The notes under the pieces: generated by a model | Told to the model about the DNA's origin: nothing | The model's input: the letters and a program-made list of their open reading frames with translations, nothing else | The model's database searches: none | Source: CAYGJN01 sp964350135 | GTDB lineage: Bacteria; Bdellovibrionota; Bacteriovoracia; Bacteriovoracales; Bacteriovoracaceae | DNA: 22,671 nucleotides | NCBI GenBank assembly: GCA_964350135.1 | Contig: CAYGJN010000036.1 | Coordinates: forward strand, 1-22,671 | Direction: 5' to 3' | Translations under genes and position numbers: made by a program | In this document: positions 1-7,950 of the stretch, in pieces | How positions within the stretch are numbered: the stretch's first letter is position 1 | Layout of the letters: each line of letters begins with the position of its first letter

Positions 1-661
1 CCATAATAATTGCTAGGTTGAGATGGCCTACCTGAAATTTTGAAAGAAGGGGGTGAGTAATCGTTGGTGTAGAAAGAAGGGCATATCCAATGGCCCCAAT
101 GCCTGAACCTACAGGCATGACACAGTTTGAGTAGAAGGCAATATTTTTAAGAGGGACTTTATTAAAAGTCATAAAAAGAGGCACAAGAATAGCTCCGCCA
201 CCTAGACCTGTGAGTCCAGAGATAAGTCCACTTATAAGTCCGGTCAAAATGCTTTTAAAATGGTTAATTTCAAGACGAACAGGGGAATTGTATCCTTTTT
301 TGGTGATCAAAAACCGTAGAGCAATCAAAGCAGAGGCGATTGCAAAAAGTAATTTTACGATGTTTTGATCAAGGATACTGACTAGGTAGCTGCCAGCTAA
401 AACACCTAAAGTCATGGTTATCATAAGTGGAACTAGGAATTCTTTATTAAAAGACTTCCCTTCATGAAGAAAATTTCTGCAATTGAGCAAAGAGTTAATG
501 GCAATCATTCCAAGTGAGGATCCAATAACGGTTTGCGGCGAAAGCTCAGGGAGCAATGTGTATAGAGCAGGAATAAGGATTATTCCACCACCAACCCCAA
601 AGAATGAGGAGATGACGCCTACATTCATCCCGACTATAATGAGAAGTGAAATTTCTAACAT
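1..661 (-). CDS. TauE/SafE family sulfite/organosulfonate exporter-like permease, 3' end beyond window
   Basis: The minus frame is open from an ATG at 661 to the window edge, giving about 220 residues without a stop. The protein is very hydrophobic. It carries the two glycine-rich repeats typical of the TauE/SafE (DUF81) family, FFGVGGGIILIP near residue 15 and GLTGLGGGAILVP near residue 145, consistent with an internal duplication of membrane helices. Family members move sulfite, sulfonates or other small anions across the inner membrane; the substrate cannot be read here. The start is only 39 bp from the divergent metal-permease gene, so both promoters must overlap the neighbouring coding regions or each other. 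No strong ribosome binding site precedes the ATG. The C-terminal few helices are probably missing beyond position 1. Confidence 0.85.
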   Translation of the reverse strand, partial: MLEISLLIIVGMNVGVISSFFGVGGGIILIPALYTLLPELSPQTVIGSSLGMIAINSLLNCRNFLHEGKSFNKEFLVPLMITMTLGVLAGSYLVSILDQNIVKLLFAIASALIALRFLITKKGYNSPVRLEINHFKSILTGLISGLISGLTGLGGGAILVPLFMTFNKVPLKNIAFYSNCVMPVGSGIGAIGYALLSTPTITHPLLSKFQVGHLNLAIIM

Positions 662-700
662 GATTTAGTTTAGATTTTATAAAGAGGATTGTAATTATTT

Positions 701-1729
701 ATGTTGATTGATCTTTTGAATAGTTTTTGGGATTTCTTTGTTCTGTCGGCTCCTTATTTAATGCTGGGTTTGATAGTTTCAGGAATTCTCCACCAATACT
801 TACCTATTGAATGGGTAAAAAAAAATATTGGTAAAGAGACCACTATGGATGTGGTTAAAGCTGCGGCCATAGGTGTTCCTATACCACTTTGTTCATGTTC
901 AGTTATTCCAACTTCTGTAACTCTTAGAAAGTCAGGGGCTTCAAATGGTTCAACTTCTGCATTTTTGATTGCCACTCCTGAGTCTGGTGTTGATTCCATT
1001 GCAATGACTTATGGTCTTATGGATTTACCAATGACTATTATTCGTCCTCTTGCTGCTTTTTTCTCAGCATTTATTGCAGGTGTTTCTCAAAATCTTTTTA
1101 ATGATTTTCAGTACAAAAATACTGAAACTGTGGTTGAAAAAGACTGCTGTGGAAGTAAAGAGAAAAATAAAATAGGGCTTGTTAAGGGAATTCGTTTTGC
1201 ATTTACTGATCTTATAGAAGATATTTCTTTATGGTTGAGTTTTGGTCTTATTCTTGGAGCGGCCATCAATTATTTTATTCCAGAGAATATGTTTTATGAT
1301 TTTAGCCAGACTCAGACTAAGCTTGTGATACTTGCTATTGGAATCCCTTTTTATATATGTGCCTCAGCCACAACTCCTATTGCAGCAAGCTTGATTTTAA
1401 AAGGAGTTTCTCCTGGGACTGCATTATTACTTTTACTAGTTGGGCCAGCGACAAATATTTCAAATATAATGGTGATGCAGAAATATATAGGAAAAAAAGG
1501 CATTCTTATTAATGTTCTTTCTATTATTTTTGTGGCCCTTGCATTTTCTTATGCAACAGATTTTGCATATGATTATTTTAAATGGACGACAAATATTAAA
1601 CTTAACTCTATACATGTTCATGCTAAGCATGCGCTATGGGAAGTTGCAATCTCAGTTCTCTTTTTAGTAATACTTTTAAGAGCAATATTTGTTGAAGTTG
1701 GTAAAAAATTGAGAGGGGATGAACATTGA
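701..1729 (+). CDS. SO_0444 family Cu/Zn efflux-type permease
   Basis: This 342-residue polytopic inner-membrane protein belongs to the permease family once called DUF318/YraQ-like. The closest subgroup is SO_0444, proposed to export copper or zinc. The diagnostic motif IPLCSCSVIP is present (Cys64 and Cys66), followed by a SGASNGSTSAFLIATPESGVDS-type segment, and it is mirrored in the second half by ICASATTPIAASL and VGPATNISN. A central hydrophilic loop has a vicinal Cys pair (EKDCCGSKEK), and the C-terminus has a few His residues (IHVHAKH, GDEH) that could bind metal. An AAGAGG site at about 681 supports the ATG at 701. The gene overlaps the next by 4 bp, so the two are probably translationally coupled. 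The family call is secure; the transported metal is inferred. Confidence 0.85.
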   Translation: MLIDLLNSFWDFFVLSAPYLMLGLIVSGILHQYLPIEWVKKNIGKETTMDVVKAAAIGVPIPLCSCSVIPTSVTLRKSGASNGSTSAFLIATPESGVDSIAMTYGLMDLPMTIIRPLAAFFSAFIAGVSQNLFNDFQYKNTETVVEKDCCGSKEKNKIGLVKGIRFAFTDLIEDISLWLSFGLILGAAINYFIPENMFYDFSQTQTKLVILAIGIPFYICASATTPIAASLILKGVSPGTALLLLLVGPATNISNIMVMQKYIGKKGILINVLSIIFVALAFSYATDFAYDYFKWTTNIKLNSIHVHAKHALWEVAISVLFLVILLRAIFVEVGKKLRGDEH

Positions 1730-2469
1730 AAGTTTTTATATCAGGTGGAACAAGCGGCATAGGAAAAGAATTAGCTGATCTCTACCTTGCTCATGGACAT
1801 GAGGTAGCGGTTTGTGGAAGAAGCAAAGCTAAGTATGATGAAAATTTTACTGCTGAAAATAAACCTAAGTTTTTTGAATTAGATGTTTCAGATAGGGAAG
1901 CAGTAAAAAAAACCGTAAGAGAGTTTGTAGGTGAGGGGGAGCTAGACCTTATGATCGCCAATGCAGGCATATCGATGTCTCTAAAATCAAAAACCCCAAA
2001 TTTTGATACTTTCAAAGATGTAATAGATATAAATCTTATGGGAACCGTTTATTGTTTTGAGGCAGCTCTTGAGTATATGGAAAAACAAAAACGAGGACAT
2101 CTTGTCTCTGTTGCTAGTGTGGCTGGCTATGTTGGTCTTCCAGGTGCTGCCGCGTATAGTGCCTCTAAGGGAGCGCTGATTAAGATGTGTGAGAGTTTTT
2201 CAGTAGACCTTGAACATATTGGTATTTATACAACTTGCATTTGTCCTGGTTTTATTGATACGCCTCTTACAAAAATTAATAAACATCCAATGCCTTTTAT
2301 CATGAGCGCCAAAAGAGGCGGAAGAATGATCTTTGATGCAATTCAGGCAAAGAAAAGACTTTTTGCCTTCCCTCTACCAATGAAGATTATTATTACAATA
2401 CTTGAGATTATACCAAGACCTCTTTATCATTTTATTATGAAGCTACCAATGATTAATTATAGTAGGTAA
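1726..2469 (+). CDS. SDR family NAD(P)-dependent oxidoreductase
   Basis: This is a classical short-chain dehydrogenase/reductase of 247 residues. It has the cofactor glycine motif GGTSGIG (residues 7-13), the NAG motif (Asn79-Gly81), and the catalytic Ser131, Tyr144 and Lys148 in the spacing SxxxxxxxxxxxxYxxxK, followed by CPGFIDTPL. It is cytosolic by motif content, although a C-terminal hydrophobic stretch (IIITILEIIPRPLYHF) might contact the membrane. The start is a TTG inside the stop of the preceding permease gene (TTGA overlap), with GAGGGG about ten bases upstream. Being sandwiched between a metal permease and a lipoprotein gives no clear substrate; lipid or ketone reduction is possible but unproven. 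Confidence 0.85.
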   Translation: MKVFISGGTSGIGKELADLYLAHGHEVAVCGRSKAKYDENFTAENKPKFFELDVSDREAVKKTVREFVGEGELDLMIANAGISMSLKSKTPNFDTFKDVIDINLMGTVYCFEAALEYMEKQKRGHLVSVASVAGYVGLPGAAAYSASKGALIKMCESFSVDLEHIGIYTTCICPGFIDTPLTKINKHPMPFIMSAKRGGRMIFDAIQAKKRLFAFPLPMKIIITILEIIPRPLYHFIMKLPMINYSR

Positions 2470-2471
2470 GT

Positions 2472-2681
2472 ATGAAAATTTTTATATTTTTACTTTTTTC
2501 ACTTATGATTTTTTCTTCTTGCAATAAAGTTGATGCGCCTAAAGTAACAAAAACAGAGGCTGCAAAAGAAGATTGTGATTCGCCAAAAGAAATTCCAGAG
2601 TTTGATGAAGAGGAAGAAGAAGTTGTTGATTTAGCTAATTTGGGTAAAACCGAAGGTTGTAAATTAGGAGAAGAGCATTAA
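2472..2681 (+). CDS. small acidic lipoprotein
   Basis: This 69-residue protein has a short signal sequence ending in a lipobox (MIFSSC, lipidated Cys17). The mature part is highly acidic, with five consecutive Glu at residues 46-50 and two further cysteines at 35 and 63. The gene starts two bases after the stop of the SDR gene, so it is probably the last gene of the metal-permease operon. Its stop overlaps the stop of the convergent kinase gene by 4 bp. No family is recognised. Acidic side chains plus cysteines make a periplasmic metal-binding role plausible given the upstream SO_0444 permease, but this is inference only. Confidence 0.7.
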   Translation: MKIFIFLLFSLMIFSSCNKVDAPKVTKTEAAKEDCDSPKEIPEFDEEEEEVVDLANLGKTEGCKLGEEH

Positions 2682-3970
2682 GCAGCTTTCTCATGTTCTT
2701 GAGAGTCTGTCTTTCTTGGTATTTTGATAAGAAACTTTACCCCTGTCTCACATTCTACAAATTGAATACTGCCTTTGTGGGTTTCAAGGACACCTCTGGT
2801 GATAGCAAGGCCCAAGCCTGCTGCCTTTGAGTCAATTTTGGTAGTAGTAAAAGGCTCAAAGATTTTCATTTTTACCTGATCTGTAATCCCTGGCCCATTA
2901 TCAGTATAGCAAATTTCAATTTCTTCATGGTTTTGGCTTACATCTAATTTAATCATCTTTTGATCATTATCTTCTTGTAATGCAAATGCTTCCATTGAAT
3001 TAATAATAAGATTGATTAATGCTTGTGACATTTGACTTTGAAGGCATTCAAAACTCAAGTCACCATCACAGCTATTTACTGTATAATCGATTGAGCGATT
3101 AACAAGCTTTTTCCCGTAAAGATTTTGAATATCTGCAAAAATATCTCTTAGGTTCACAACCTTGAAGCCTTTTGAATCATTTTTTCCTGCAACATTTCTT
3201 AGACTTTTAATAATACTCACAATCCTATCAGTCATAGAAGATATTTTGCTATTGAACTTTAAAAGCTTTTCACTATCTTCACTATTTTCAAGCATTGGTT
3301 TCATTAATTCGTTAGACGTTAAAATAACAGTGAGAGGATTATTTATTTCATGTGCAATCCCGCCGGCCATTTCCCCAAGTGCTTTCATCTTGGATGTTTC
3401 TAAGGTCATTGATTGGATATTTTGAAGATCTGCAGTTCGTCTTTTGATAACCTGATTAAGGTTGATAAGAATTCTTTCAGTATGTCTTTTAAGAGACCAT
3501 TTCTGAGTAGTTGAAAGAGCAAACTGTTTAATAACTAAAGGCTCAAATGGCTTTCTGAGAAAAAGAACTTTATCACTGAGACCAAGCTCTGAGACAATAT
3601 CGTCCCAGCTATGATCAGAGAAAGCCGTGCAAATAACACATTCTAGATTCTTTTGAATTTCCCAAGCTTTTTTGATTGTTTCAAGTCCATCAATACCTGG
3701 TGGCATTCGAACATCCATAAAGCACATAGCATAAGGCTTTTTTTCATCCTTTGCTTTTTGAATCATGACAAGAGCTTCTTCCCCTTGAAAGGCCGAATCA
3801 ATTTCGTAATGAATGTTTTTTATTTCAGGTGGAGCTTGTCCTAGAATTTTTTCTTCAAGCTCATTGAGTTCATCAATCTCAGAGTTCATTGACTCTGTTA
3901 AGCATAACTTAATATCTTCATGAATATTTGAATTATCATCAACAATTAGAATTCTTCGATTGACCCTCAT
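2678..3970 (-). CDS. response regulator receiver-histidine kinase protein
   Basis: This 430-residue soluble signalling protein has its receiver domain at the N-terminus, the reverse of the usual hybrid order. Residues 5-150 hold the receiver: Asp11/Asp12, phosphoacceptor Asp86 in FMDVRMPPG, Thr115 and Lys140 in RKPF. About 20 extra residues lie between the acidic pair and Asp86, a pattern known from receivers carrying an ELDELE-type insert. A short coiled linker leads to a HisKA domain with phosphorylated His207 (GGIAHEINNPL) and a HATPase_c domain with N box (LINLIINSMEAF), DNGPGI, the F box (IFEPFTTTK) and GLGLAI. There is no sensor domain or membrane segment, so input probably comes as phosphate or protein contact at the receiver. 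No partner regulator is adjacent. Confidence 0.9.
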   Translation of the reverse strand: MRVNRRILIVDDNSNIHEDIKLCLTESMNSEIDELNELEEKILGQAPPEIKNIHYEIDSAFQGEEALVMIQKAKDEKKPYAMCFMDVRMPPGIDGLETIKKAWEIQKNLECVICTAFSDHSWDDIVSELGLSDKVLFLRKPFEPLVIKQFALSTTQKWSLKRHTERILINLNQVIKRRTADLQNIQSMTLETSKMKALGEMAGGIAHEINNPLTVILTSNELMKPMLENSEDSEKLLKFNSKISSMTDRIVSIIKSLRNVAGKNDSKGFKVVNLRDIFADIQNLYGKKLVNRSIDYTVNSCDGDLSFECLQSQMSQALINLIINSMEAFALQEDNDQKMIKLDVSQNHEEIEICYTDNGPGITDQVKMKIFEPFTTTKIDSKAAGLGLAITRGVLETHKGSIQFVECETGVKFLIKIPRKTDSQEHEKAA

Positions 3971-3999
3971 GCTATCTTATCGGGATATTGCTCTATTTT

Positions 4000-4028
4000 T
4001 TGACTATGAAAATATATATAAATAAAAT
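4000..4028 (+). promoter_or_regulatory. sigma-70-like promoter for the hydrolase::OsmC gene
   Basis: A -35 box TTGACT (4000-4005) and a -10 box TAAAAT (4023-4028) are separated by exactly 17 bp of A/T-rich spacer. This would give a leader of about 50 nt before the ATG at 4089. It lies in the divergent gap between the kinase gene and this gene. Confidence 0.6.
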
Positions 4029-4088
4029 GATCTTTCTAAGCAATTTGATCAGGGATTAAGACTAAGTATCTATAATAAGGACTTATAA

Positions 4089-5300
4089 ATGGCACAAGTT
4101 TCAAGAAAATTTAATTTTAAAAATAAAACTGGTCAAGAATTATCAGGAAGGCTTGAGTTGCCTCAGGGAAGACCAAGGGCGTTTGCTCTTTTTGCTCATT
4201 GTTTTACTTGTTCAAAAGACATACTTGCAGCCACAAGAATTTCAAAAAACTTAAGCCTACAAGGCATCGCAGTTTTAAGGTTTGACTTCACGGGACTTGG
4301 AAATTCTGAAGGTGATTTTGCTAACACAAATTTTTCATCAAATATTGACGATCTAAGGTCTGCTTACTCGGCTATTGAAAAAGAGTTTGAGGCCCCTCAA
4401 ATGATAATTGGGCATAGCTTAGGAGGTGCTGCTGTTCTTAAGCTATCACCAGAGTTTAGCAAAGTTAAAGCAGTCGTTACAATAGGTGCACCAAGCGATG
4501 TTCATCATGTTTCACATTTATTTAAAGACGATCTGGAAGAAATCAACGAATTTGGTGAAGCTAATATTAATCTTGCAGGTCGAAAATTTAAAATTAAAAA
4601 GCAATTTATTGACGATATCCAAGAGCAAGATATTTTATCAGCATTAAAATCATCGAAAAAATCTTATCTTATTATGCACTCACCTGTTGATGATGTGGTG
4701 TCTATTGGACATGCAGCTAAAATATTTGACTCTCTTAAACATCCCAAAAGTTTTATCTCACTTGATAAGGCTGATCATTTAGTTATGAACCCTAGTGATT
4801 CTGAATATATTGCAAATGTTATCAGCCAGTGGTGTCTAAGGTATTTAAGCTTTGCTGAAAGTGATCACCTTGTTCCGAGAGAAGACATACTCGTTCGCTC
4901 AAGACCTAATCATAAATTCACTCAAGATATTTATTCTAGTAAACATTTCTTAGTTGCTGATGAACCACCTTCTGTAAAAGGAGATGATTTAGGAATGAAC
5001 CCTTATGAATTACTTTTAAGTAGTCTGGGGGCCTGTACTTCTATGACGATGAAAATGTACGCACAGAGAAAAAATTATGATCTTCAAAATATTAAAGTAG
5101 AGCTTAAACATGAAAAAAAATATTCTGAAGATTGCTTAGATTGTTCTGATGGCCTTAAAAAGCTTGATCATATAGACAAGAGGATAATTATTGAGGGAAA
5201 TCTATCTGAAGAAGAAAAATTAAAAATCCTGGACATTGCAGAGCGTTGTCCAGTAAATCAAACACTTAACTCAAAGATTATTATAAAGAGCATTCATTAG
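4089..5300 (+). CDS. bifunctional alpha/beta hydrolase / OsmC family protein
   Basis: This 403-residue protein is a fusion. Residues 1-255 are an alpha/beta hydrolase with nucleophile Ser110 in GHSLGG, an acidic residue in HSPVDDVV and a His in KADHLVM. Residues 265-403 are an OsmC/Ohr-type domain with two redox cysteines, Cys316 in LGACTSMTM and Cys387 in AERCPVNQTL, the pair that reduces organic hydroperoxides in this family. The same fusion is known in other bacteria. A plausible role is hydrolysis of esterified peroxides followed by reduction, in the cytosol. AAGGA at 4077-4081 supports the start, and the promoter at 4000-4028 makes it monocistronic. The domain assignment is firm; the substrate is unknown. 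Confidence 0.9.
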   Translation: MAQVSRKFNFKNKTGQELSGRLELPQGRPRAFALFAHCFTCSKDILAATRISKNLSLQGIAVLRFDFTGLGNSEGDFANTNFSSNIDDLRSAYSAIEKEFEAPQMIIGHSLGGAAVLKLSPEFSKVKAVVTIGAPSDVHHVSHLFKDDLEEINEFGEANINLAGRKFKIKKQFIDDIQEQDILSALKSSKKSYLIMHSPVDDVVSIGHAAKIFDSLKHPKSFISLDKADHLVMNPSDSEYIANVISQWCLRYLSFAESDHLVPREDILVRSRPNHKFTQDIYSSKHFLVADEPPSVKGDDLGMNPYELLLSSLGACTSMTMKMYAQRKNYDLQNIKVELKHEKKYSEDCLDCSDGLKKLDHIDKRIIIEGNLSEEEKLKILDIAERCPVNQTLNSKIIIKSIH

Positions 5301-5339
5301 TTTTAACAAGTTCTTACTCCTTAAAGGATCTTTAGATTA

Positions 5340-5356
5340 ATTACAATATTTGTAAT
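5340..5356. promoter_or_regulatory. perfect inverted repeat upstream of protease gene
   Basis: ATTACA and TGTAAT form a 6-bp dyad around a 5-nt centre, 26 bp upstream of the protease ATG. It could be an operator or a small hairpin. There is no T-run after it, so a terminator for the hydrolase::OsmC gene is less likely. Confidence 0.3.
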
Positions 5357-5381
5357 AAATAAGTCTTCTTAAGGAGATTTT

Positions 5382-6629
5382 ATGAAGTTAATACTCGCTA
5401 TTTTTATGGCCGCCACTTTCGCTCATTCGACAGAGACAGTAAGGTTTGTCTTTAAAGGAAAACCTACAGGGTTGCAAGGGCTTACAAAAATGGACTTTGG
5501 ATTAACAGAGACACAGAAAAATGAATTAGAAAAAATAACTTCTAGAAAGGTTAACTTTAAAGACCTTTATTATTTAGATGAAAGCTTAGCTAAGTCTAGT
5601 TTTTTGAAAACATATAAAGAGTATTCAACAACAATTTTCAAAAAAGTCCCGCCTCCAATGATTATTCATGAAACTGATCCTGACTTTGAGGACGCTTGGT
5701 GGCAGAAACAACTAGATGTAGAAAAAGCTTGGGGTTTAGCAACTGGTGATGGTGTCACGATTGCTGATTGCGATGCTGGTTATTATGTGTCGGAGAGTGA
5801 TCTAAACGAGAATCTTCTTATGAATGAGGCATATGATTTAGCAGATATTGATAACCCAACGAAGGTTGATGATGGCAATTTTGTAAACCATGGAACCTCT
5901 GTGGTCGCTATTATGTCAGGAGTATTAAACGGAAGTGGTACAAATGGAATAGCCTTTAACTCAAAAGTTATTCCTCTGCAAAATTATAATTATAATTCCA
6001 CTCTAGATGACTTAGGAAAAGAGGAAGCTACAGCAAAATGTATTCTGCATGCTCTTAAAATTCCTGAAGTTAAAATCATTGTTTTAGAAAACCAAACCCG
6101 AAATGGTTCTTCTGAAACTTTTGCAGGTACAAGAGAAGCAGTTAGGCTTGCTTTGGAAGCTGGAGTTGTAATTGTTTCAGCAGGAGGTAACTACTATAAG
6201 GAGTTATTAGAAGAGGAAAAAGATAATACAGGTTCAATTATAATAGGCGCTGTTAATAAAAATGGTGTCAAGGAAACTTGGAGTAATTACGGTAGCAGAG
6301 TTACTATTGCTGCTTATGGTTCTGACCTAAAAACCTTAAGCGGCCCAAATGGAAAGATGGGAAGCTTTGGTGGTACATCAGGAGCAACTCCACAAGTTGC
6401 GGGAACAATTGCTTTAATGTTGGAAGTCGCTCCTCATTTAACACCTTCCCAGGTAAAAGAAATATTAATCCAAACGAGAACGACTAATACGAGTAATGAA
6501 ATGGTTGGAGGAGTATTGAATACTAATCGAGCGGTTCAATTATCAATGCAACAAAAATTAAATTCTAGGTATAGCGATTCTTTTGTGAAGGGTATGTTTC
6601 GTCAAAGAATTATTGATATTTTAAAATAA
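5382..6629 (+). CDS. secreted S8 (subtilisin-like) serine protease
   Basis: The 415-residue precursor has an N-terminal signal peptide (MKLILAIFMAATFAHS) and an inhibitor-like propeptide region up to about residue 105. The S8 catalytic domain follows: Asp131 in IADCDAGY, His170 in NHGTSV, oxyanion Asn270 in SAGGN and nucleophile Ser333 in GGTSGATP. The Asp motif is unusual, with DCDAG instead of the common DTG. A short C-terminal tail ends FRQRIIDILK. AAGGAG at about 5371 supports the ATG. An exported peptidase would fit a predatory or polymer-degrading lifestyle. The triad is complete, so activity is expected. Confidence 0.92.
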   Translation: MKLILAIFMAATFAHSTETVRFVFKGKPTGLQGLTKMDFGLTETQKNELEKITSRKVNFKDLYYLDESLAKSSFLKTYKEYSTTIFKKVPPPMIIHETDPDFEDAWWQKQLDVEKAWGLATGDGVTIADCDAGYYVSESDLNENLLMNEAYDLADIDNPTKVDDGNFVNHGTSVVAIMSGVLNGSGTNGIAFNSKVIPLQNYNYNSTLDDLGKEEATAKCILHALKIPEVKIIVLENQTRNGSSETFAGTREAVRLALEAGVVIVSAGGNYYKELLEEEKDNTGSIIIGAVNKNGVKETWSNYGSRVTIAAYGSDLKTLSGPNGKMGSFGGTSGATPQVAGTIALMLEVAPHLTPSQVKEILIQTRTTNTSNEMVGGVLNTNRAVQLSMQQKLNSRYSDSFVKGMFRQRIIDILK

Positions 6630-6845
6630 TTGTCAATCAGCTTTCTTGAAATGATTAGTGCACTTCTCGCACCAGGTTCTTCTAATGAAAATTTATCAGA
6701 GCATATATTTTCATAGCTAGCTTGCATAAAAGGCATAAAGCAATTTCAAGTATTTAGGAAGGTTTAGCAGTATATTTTACAATACTCATTGAGCTCTTCT
6801 TAAGCAGAGCTACACTTTATCAATAACTATTAAAGAGGTTTGTCA
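6630..6845. other. non-coding gap between protease gene and small exported protein gene
   Basis: No convincing ORF was found here. The only organised elements are short hairpin-forming sequences and the promoter-like segment at 6789-6816 described separately. No clear terminator with a T-run follows the protease gene. Confidence 0.5.
6789..6816 (+). promoter_or_regulatory. candidate promoter with inverted repeat in spacer
   Basis: TTGAGC (6789-6794) and TACACT (6811-6816) are separated by 16 bp. An inverted repeat AGCTCT/AGAGCT (6792-6797, 6806-6811) spans the spacer, which could be a repressor site. The placement upstream of the TTG at 6846 is reasonable, but the boxes are imperfect. Confidence 0.35.
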
Positions 6846-7247
6846 TTGAGAGTTTTTGTATTTCTTCTTATATCAATTTCAGCAGTTGCATTTTCAAATG
6901 CCGAGATAAGTTTTTATACTCAGCCTCGGAGCTCACTTAGGCCCATCTTTCAAAATAGAATTGATCGTGTTTCTGAACAAAATATTAGAGATGTTTTAGT
7001 GAGAGAAGACTGTACTAATACCAATTTAAGAAAGTCAGGTTTTAATATTATAGGCGAGGCTGTTTGTAGTGATGCAATTATTATCACTGGCCATATTATT
7101 CATCTATCAGGAGTGATGGCATTTTCTCCACCGGTTATGAGTATCATGGTACGCAATCATTCTAGTGGCTCAGTTAAGCATTACGACTATAAAGGAAAGG
7201 ACCTTATTCGAGCATTAGACACTGGTGTGACTATTGTTGGCCATTAA
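6846..7247 (+). CDS. small exported protein of unknown function
   Basis: This 133-residue protein has a clear signal peptide (MRVFVFLLISISAVAFSNA). A TTG at 6840 would abut the AAAGAGG site at 6832-6838, whereas the TTG at 6846 has a spacing of 7, so 6846 is preferred. The mature part has two cysteines (EDCTN and EAVCSD), which could form a periplasmic disulfide, and a repetitive Ile/Gly/His segment (IIITGHIIHLSG). No family is recognised. It ends 5 bp from the convergent LysR remnant. Confidence 0.65.
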   Translation: MRVFVFLLISISAVAFSNAEISFYTQPRSSLRPIFQNRIDRVSEQNIRDVLVREDCTNTNLRKSGFNIIGEAVCSDAIIITGHIIHLSGVMAFSPPVMSIMVRNHSSGSVKHYDYKGKDLIRALDTGVTIVGH

Positions 7248-7252
7248 TATTT

Positions 7253-7565
7253 CTATTGATTCTTAGTATATTGCTTTATAAGCCCATCCAATATCCCATC
7301 TTTTTTATAATCTTTTCTTGTGATTGCCCAAAGGGATAGCTTTAATTTTTCCAATTCACCTATTTTATAAAGTGTTTTGTTTTTAATACTTTGTCTTACG
7401 ATACTCTTTGGGAGAAAGCCTACAACTCCACCGCTCTCAACAGTAACTCTTATCAGGGACGAGTCTGTAAATGTTCCAACTATTTGAACAGATAATTTAT
7501 TATGATTAATAAAATCATCAATTTTATCGGCCATCATACAAGCTTCAGAATAATTAATAATTCTA
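7253..7565 (-). pseudogene. 3' remnant of a LysR-type regulator gene
   Basis: The 94 residues readable from an ATG at 7537, and about 10 more in frame upstream (HRIINYSEAC), match the last third of a LysR substrate-binding domain. They contain the typical run IVGTFTDSSLIRVTVESGG, then VGFLPKSIV and a closing WAITRKDY segment. The style is nearest to NhaR-like members. The DNA-binding domain and the first part of the effector domain are absent, and no ribosome binding site precedes the ATG. The frame closes upstream (stop near 7600), where a plus-strand gene fragment begins. It is best read as a decayed gene and is unlikely to make a functional protein. Confidence 0.6.
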
Positions 7566-7566
7566 T

Positions 7567-7875
7567 GACCATCAAGACATCTTAGAAATAGAAAGTTTTA
7601 TTAAAAAGCAAGTAAATGTTCAAAAAATTGATCGTCAAGTTAAGTATAAACCTGCCATCGTTGCTAAAAATGTAAAGAAAGCAAAGTTGATTGAGAATAA
7701 AATTAAAGAATTATTTGATGGTGTTCGCTACATATCCATTCGGATCTACGGTGACTATGTTGAAGTCTCAGGAACTGTAACAATCAGAGCTGATCGCTCA
7801 TTAATAGCGAATTATCTCCTACAAACTTTGGCCGTTAAGAAAGTTATTAATAAAATTTTTATAGCAAAAAAGTAA
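7567..7875 (+). pseudogene. 3' remnant of a BON-domain-like gene
   Basis: The plus frame is open from about 7561 to the stop at 7873-7875. Its last 60 residues have the pattern of a BON domain: IYGDYVEVSGTVTIRADRS followed by a Leu/Val helix and VINKIFI. There is no ATG in this frame. The first possible start is a TTG at 7687 with a poor ribosome binding site, and an in-frame stop lies at 7558-7560. The upstream part therefore looks deleted. It abuts the LysR remnant head to head. A short protein from the TTG remains possible but less likely. Confidence 0.5.
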
Positions 7876-7950
7876 GAATTGAGCTTAGCCTTAATAGACT
7901 ATTCATATATTCTTGTTATTCTATAACTTGATAGTCATGCTTGGTGAAAA

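Noticed and set aside
483..668. Short plus-strand ORF at the left end
   Set aside because: It is antisense to the TauE/SafE gene, whose translation has clear family motifs; the plus frame has no ribosome binding site or recognisable content.
3162..3844. Two plus-strand ORFs inside the kinase gene
   Set aside because: They lie opposite the HisKA and receiver coding sequence and have the hydrophobic bias expected from antisense reading.
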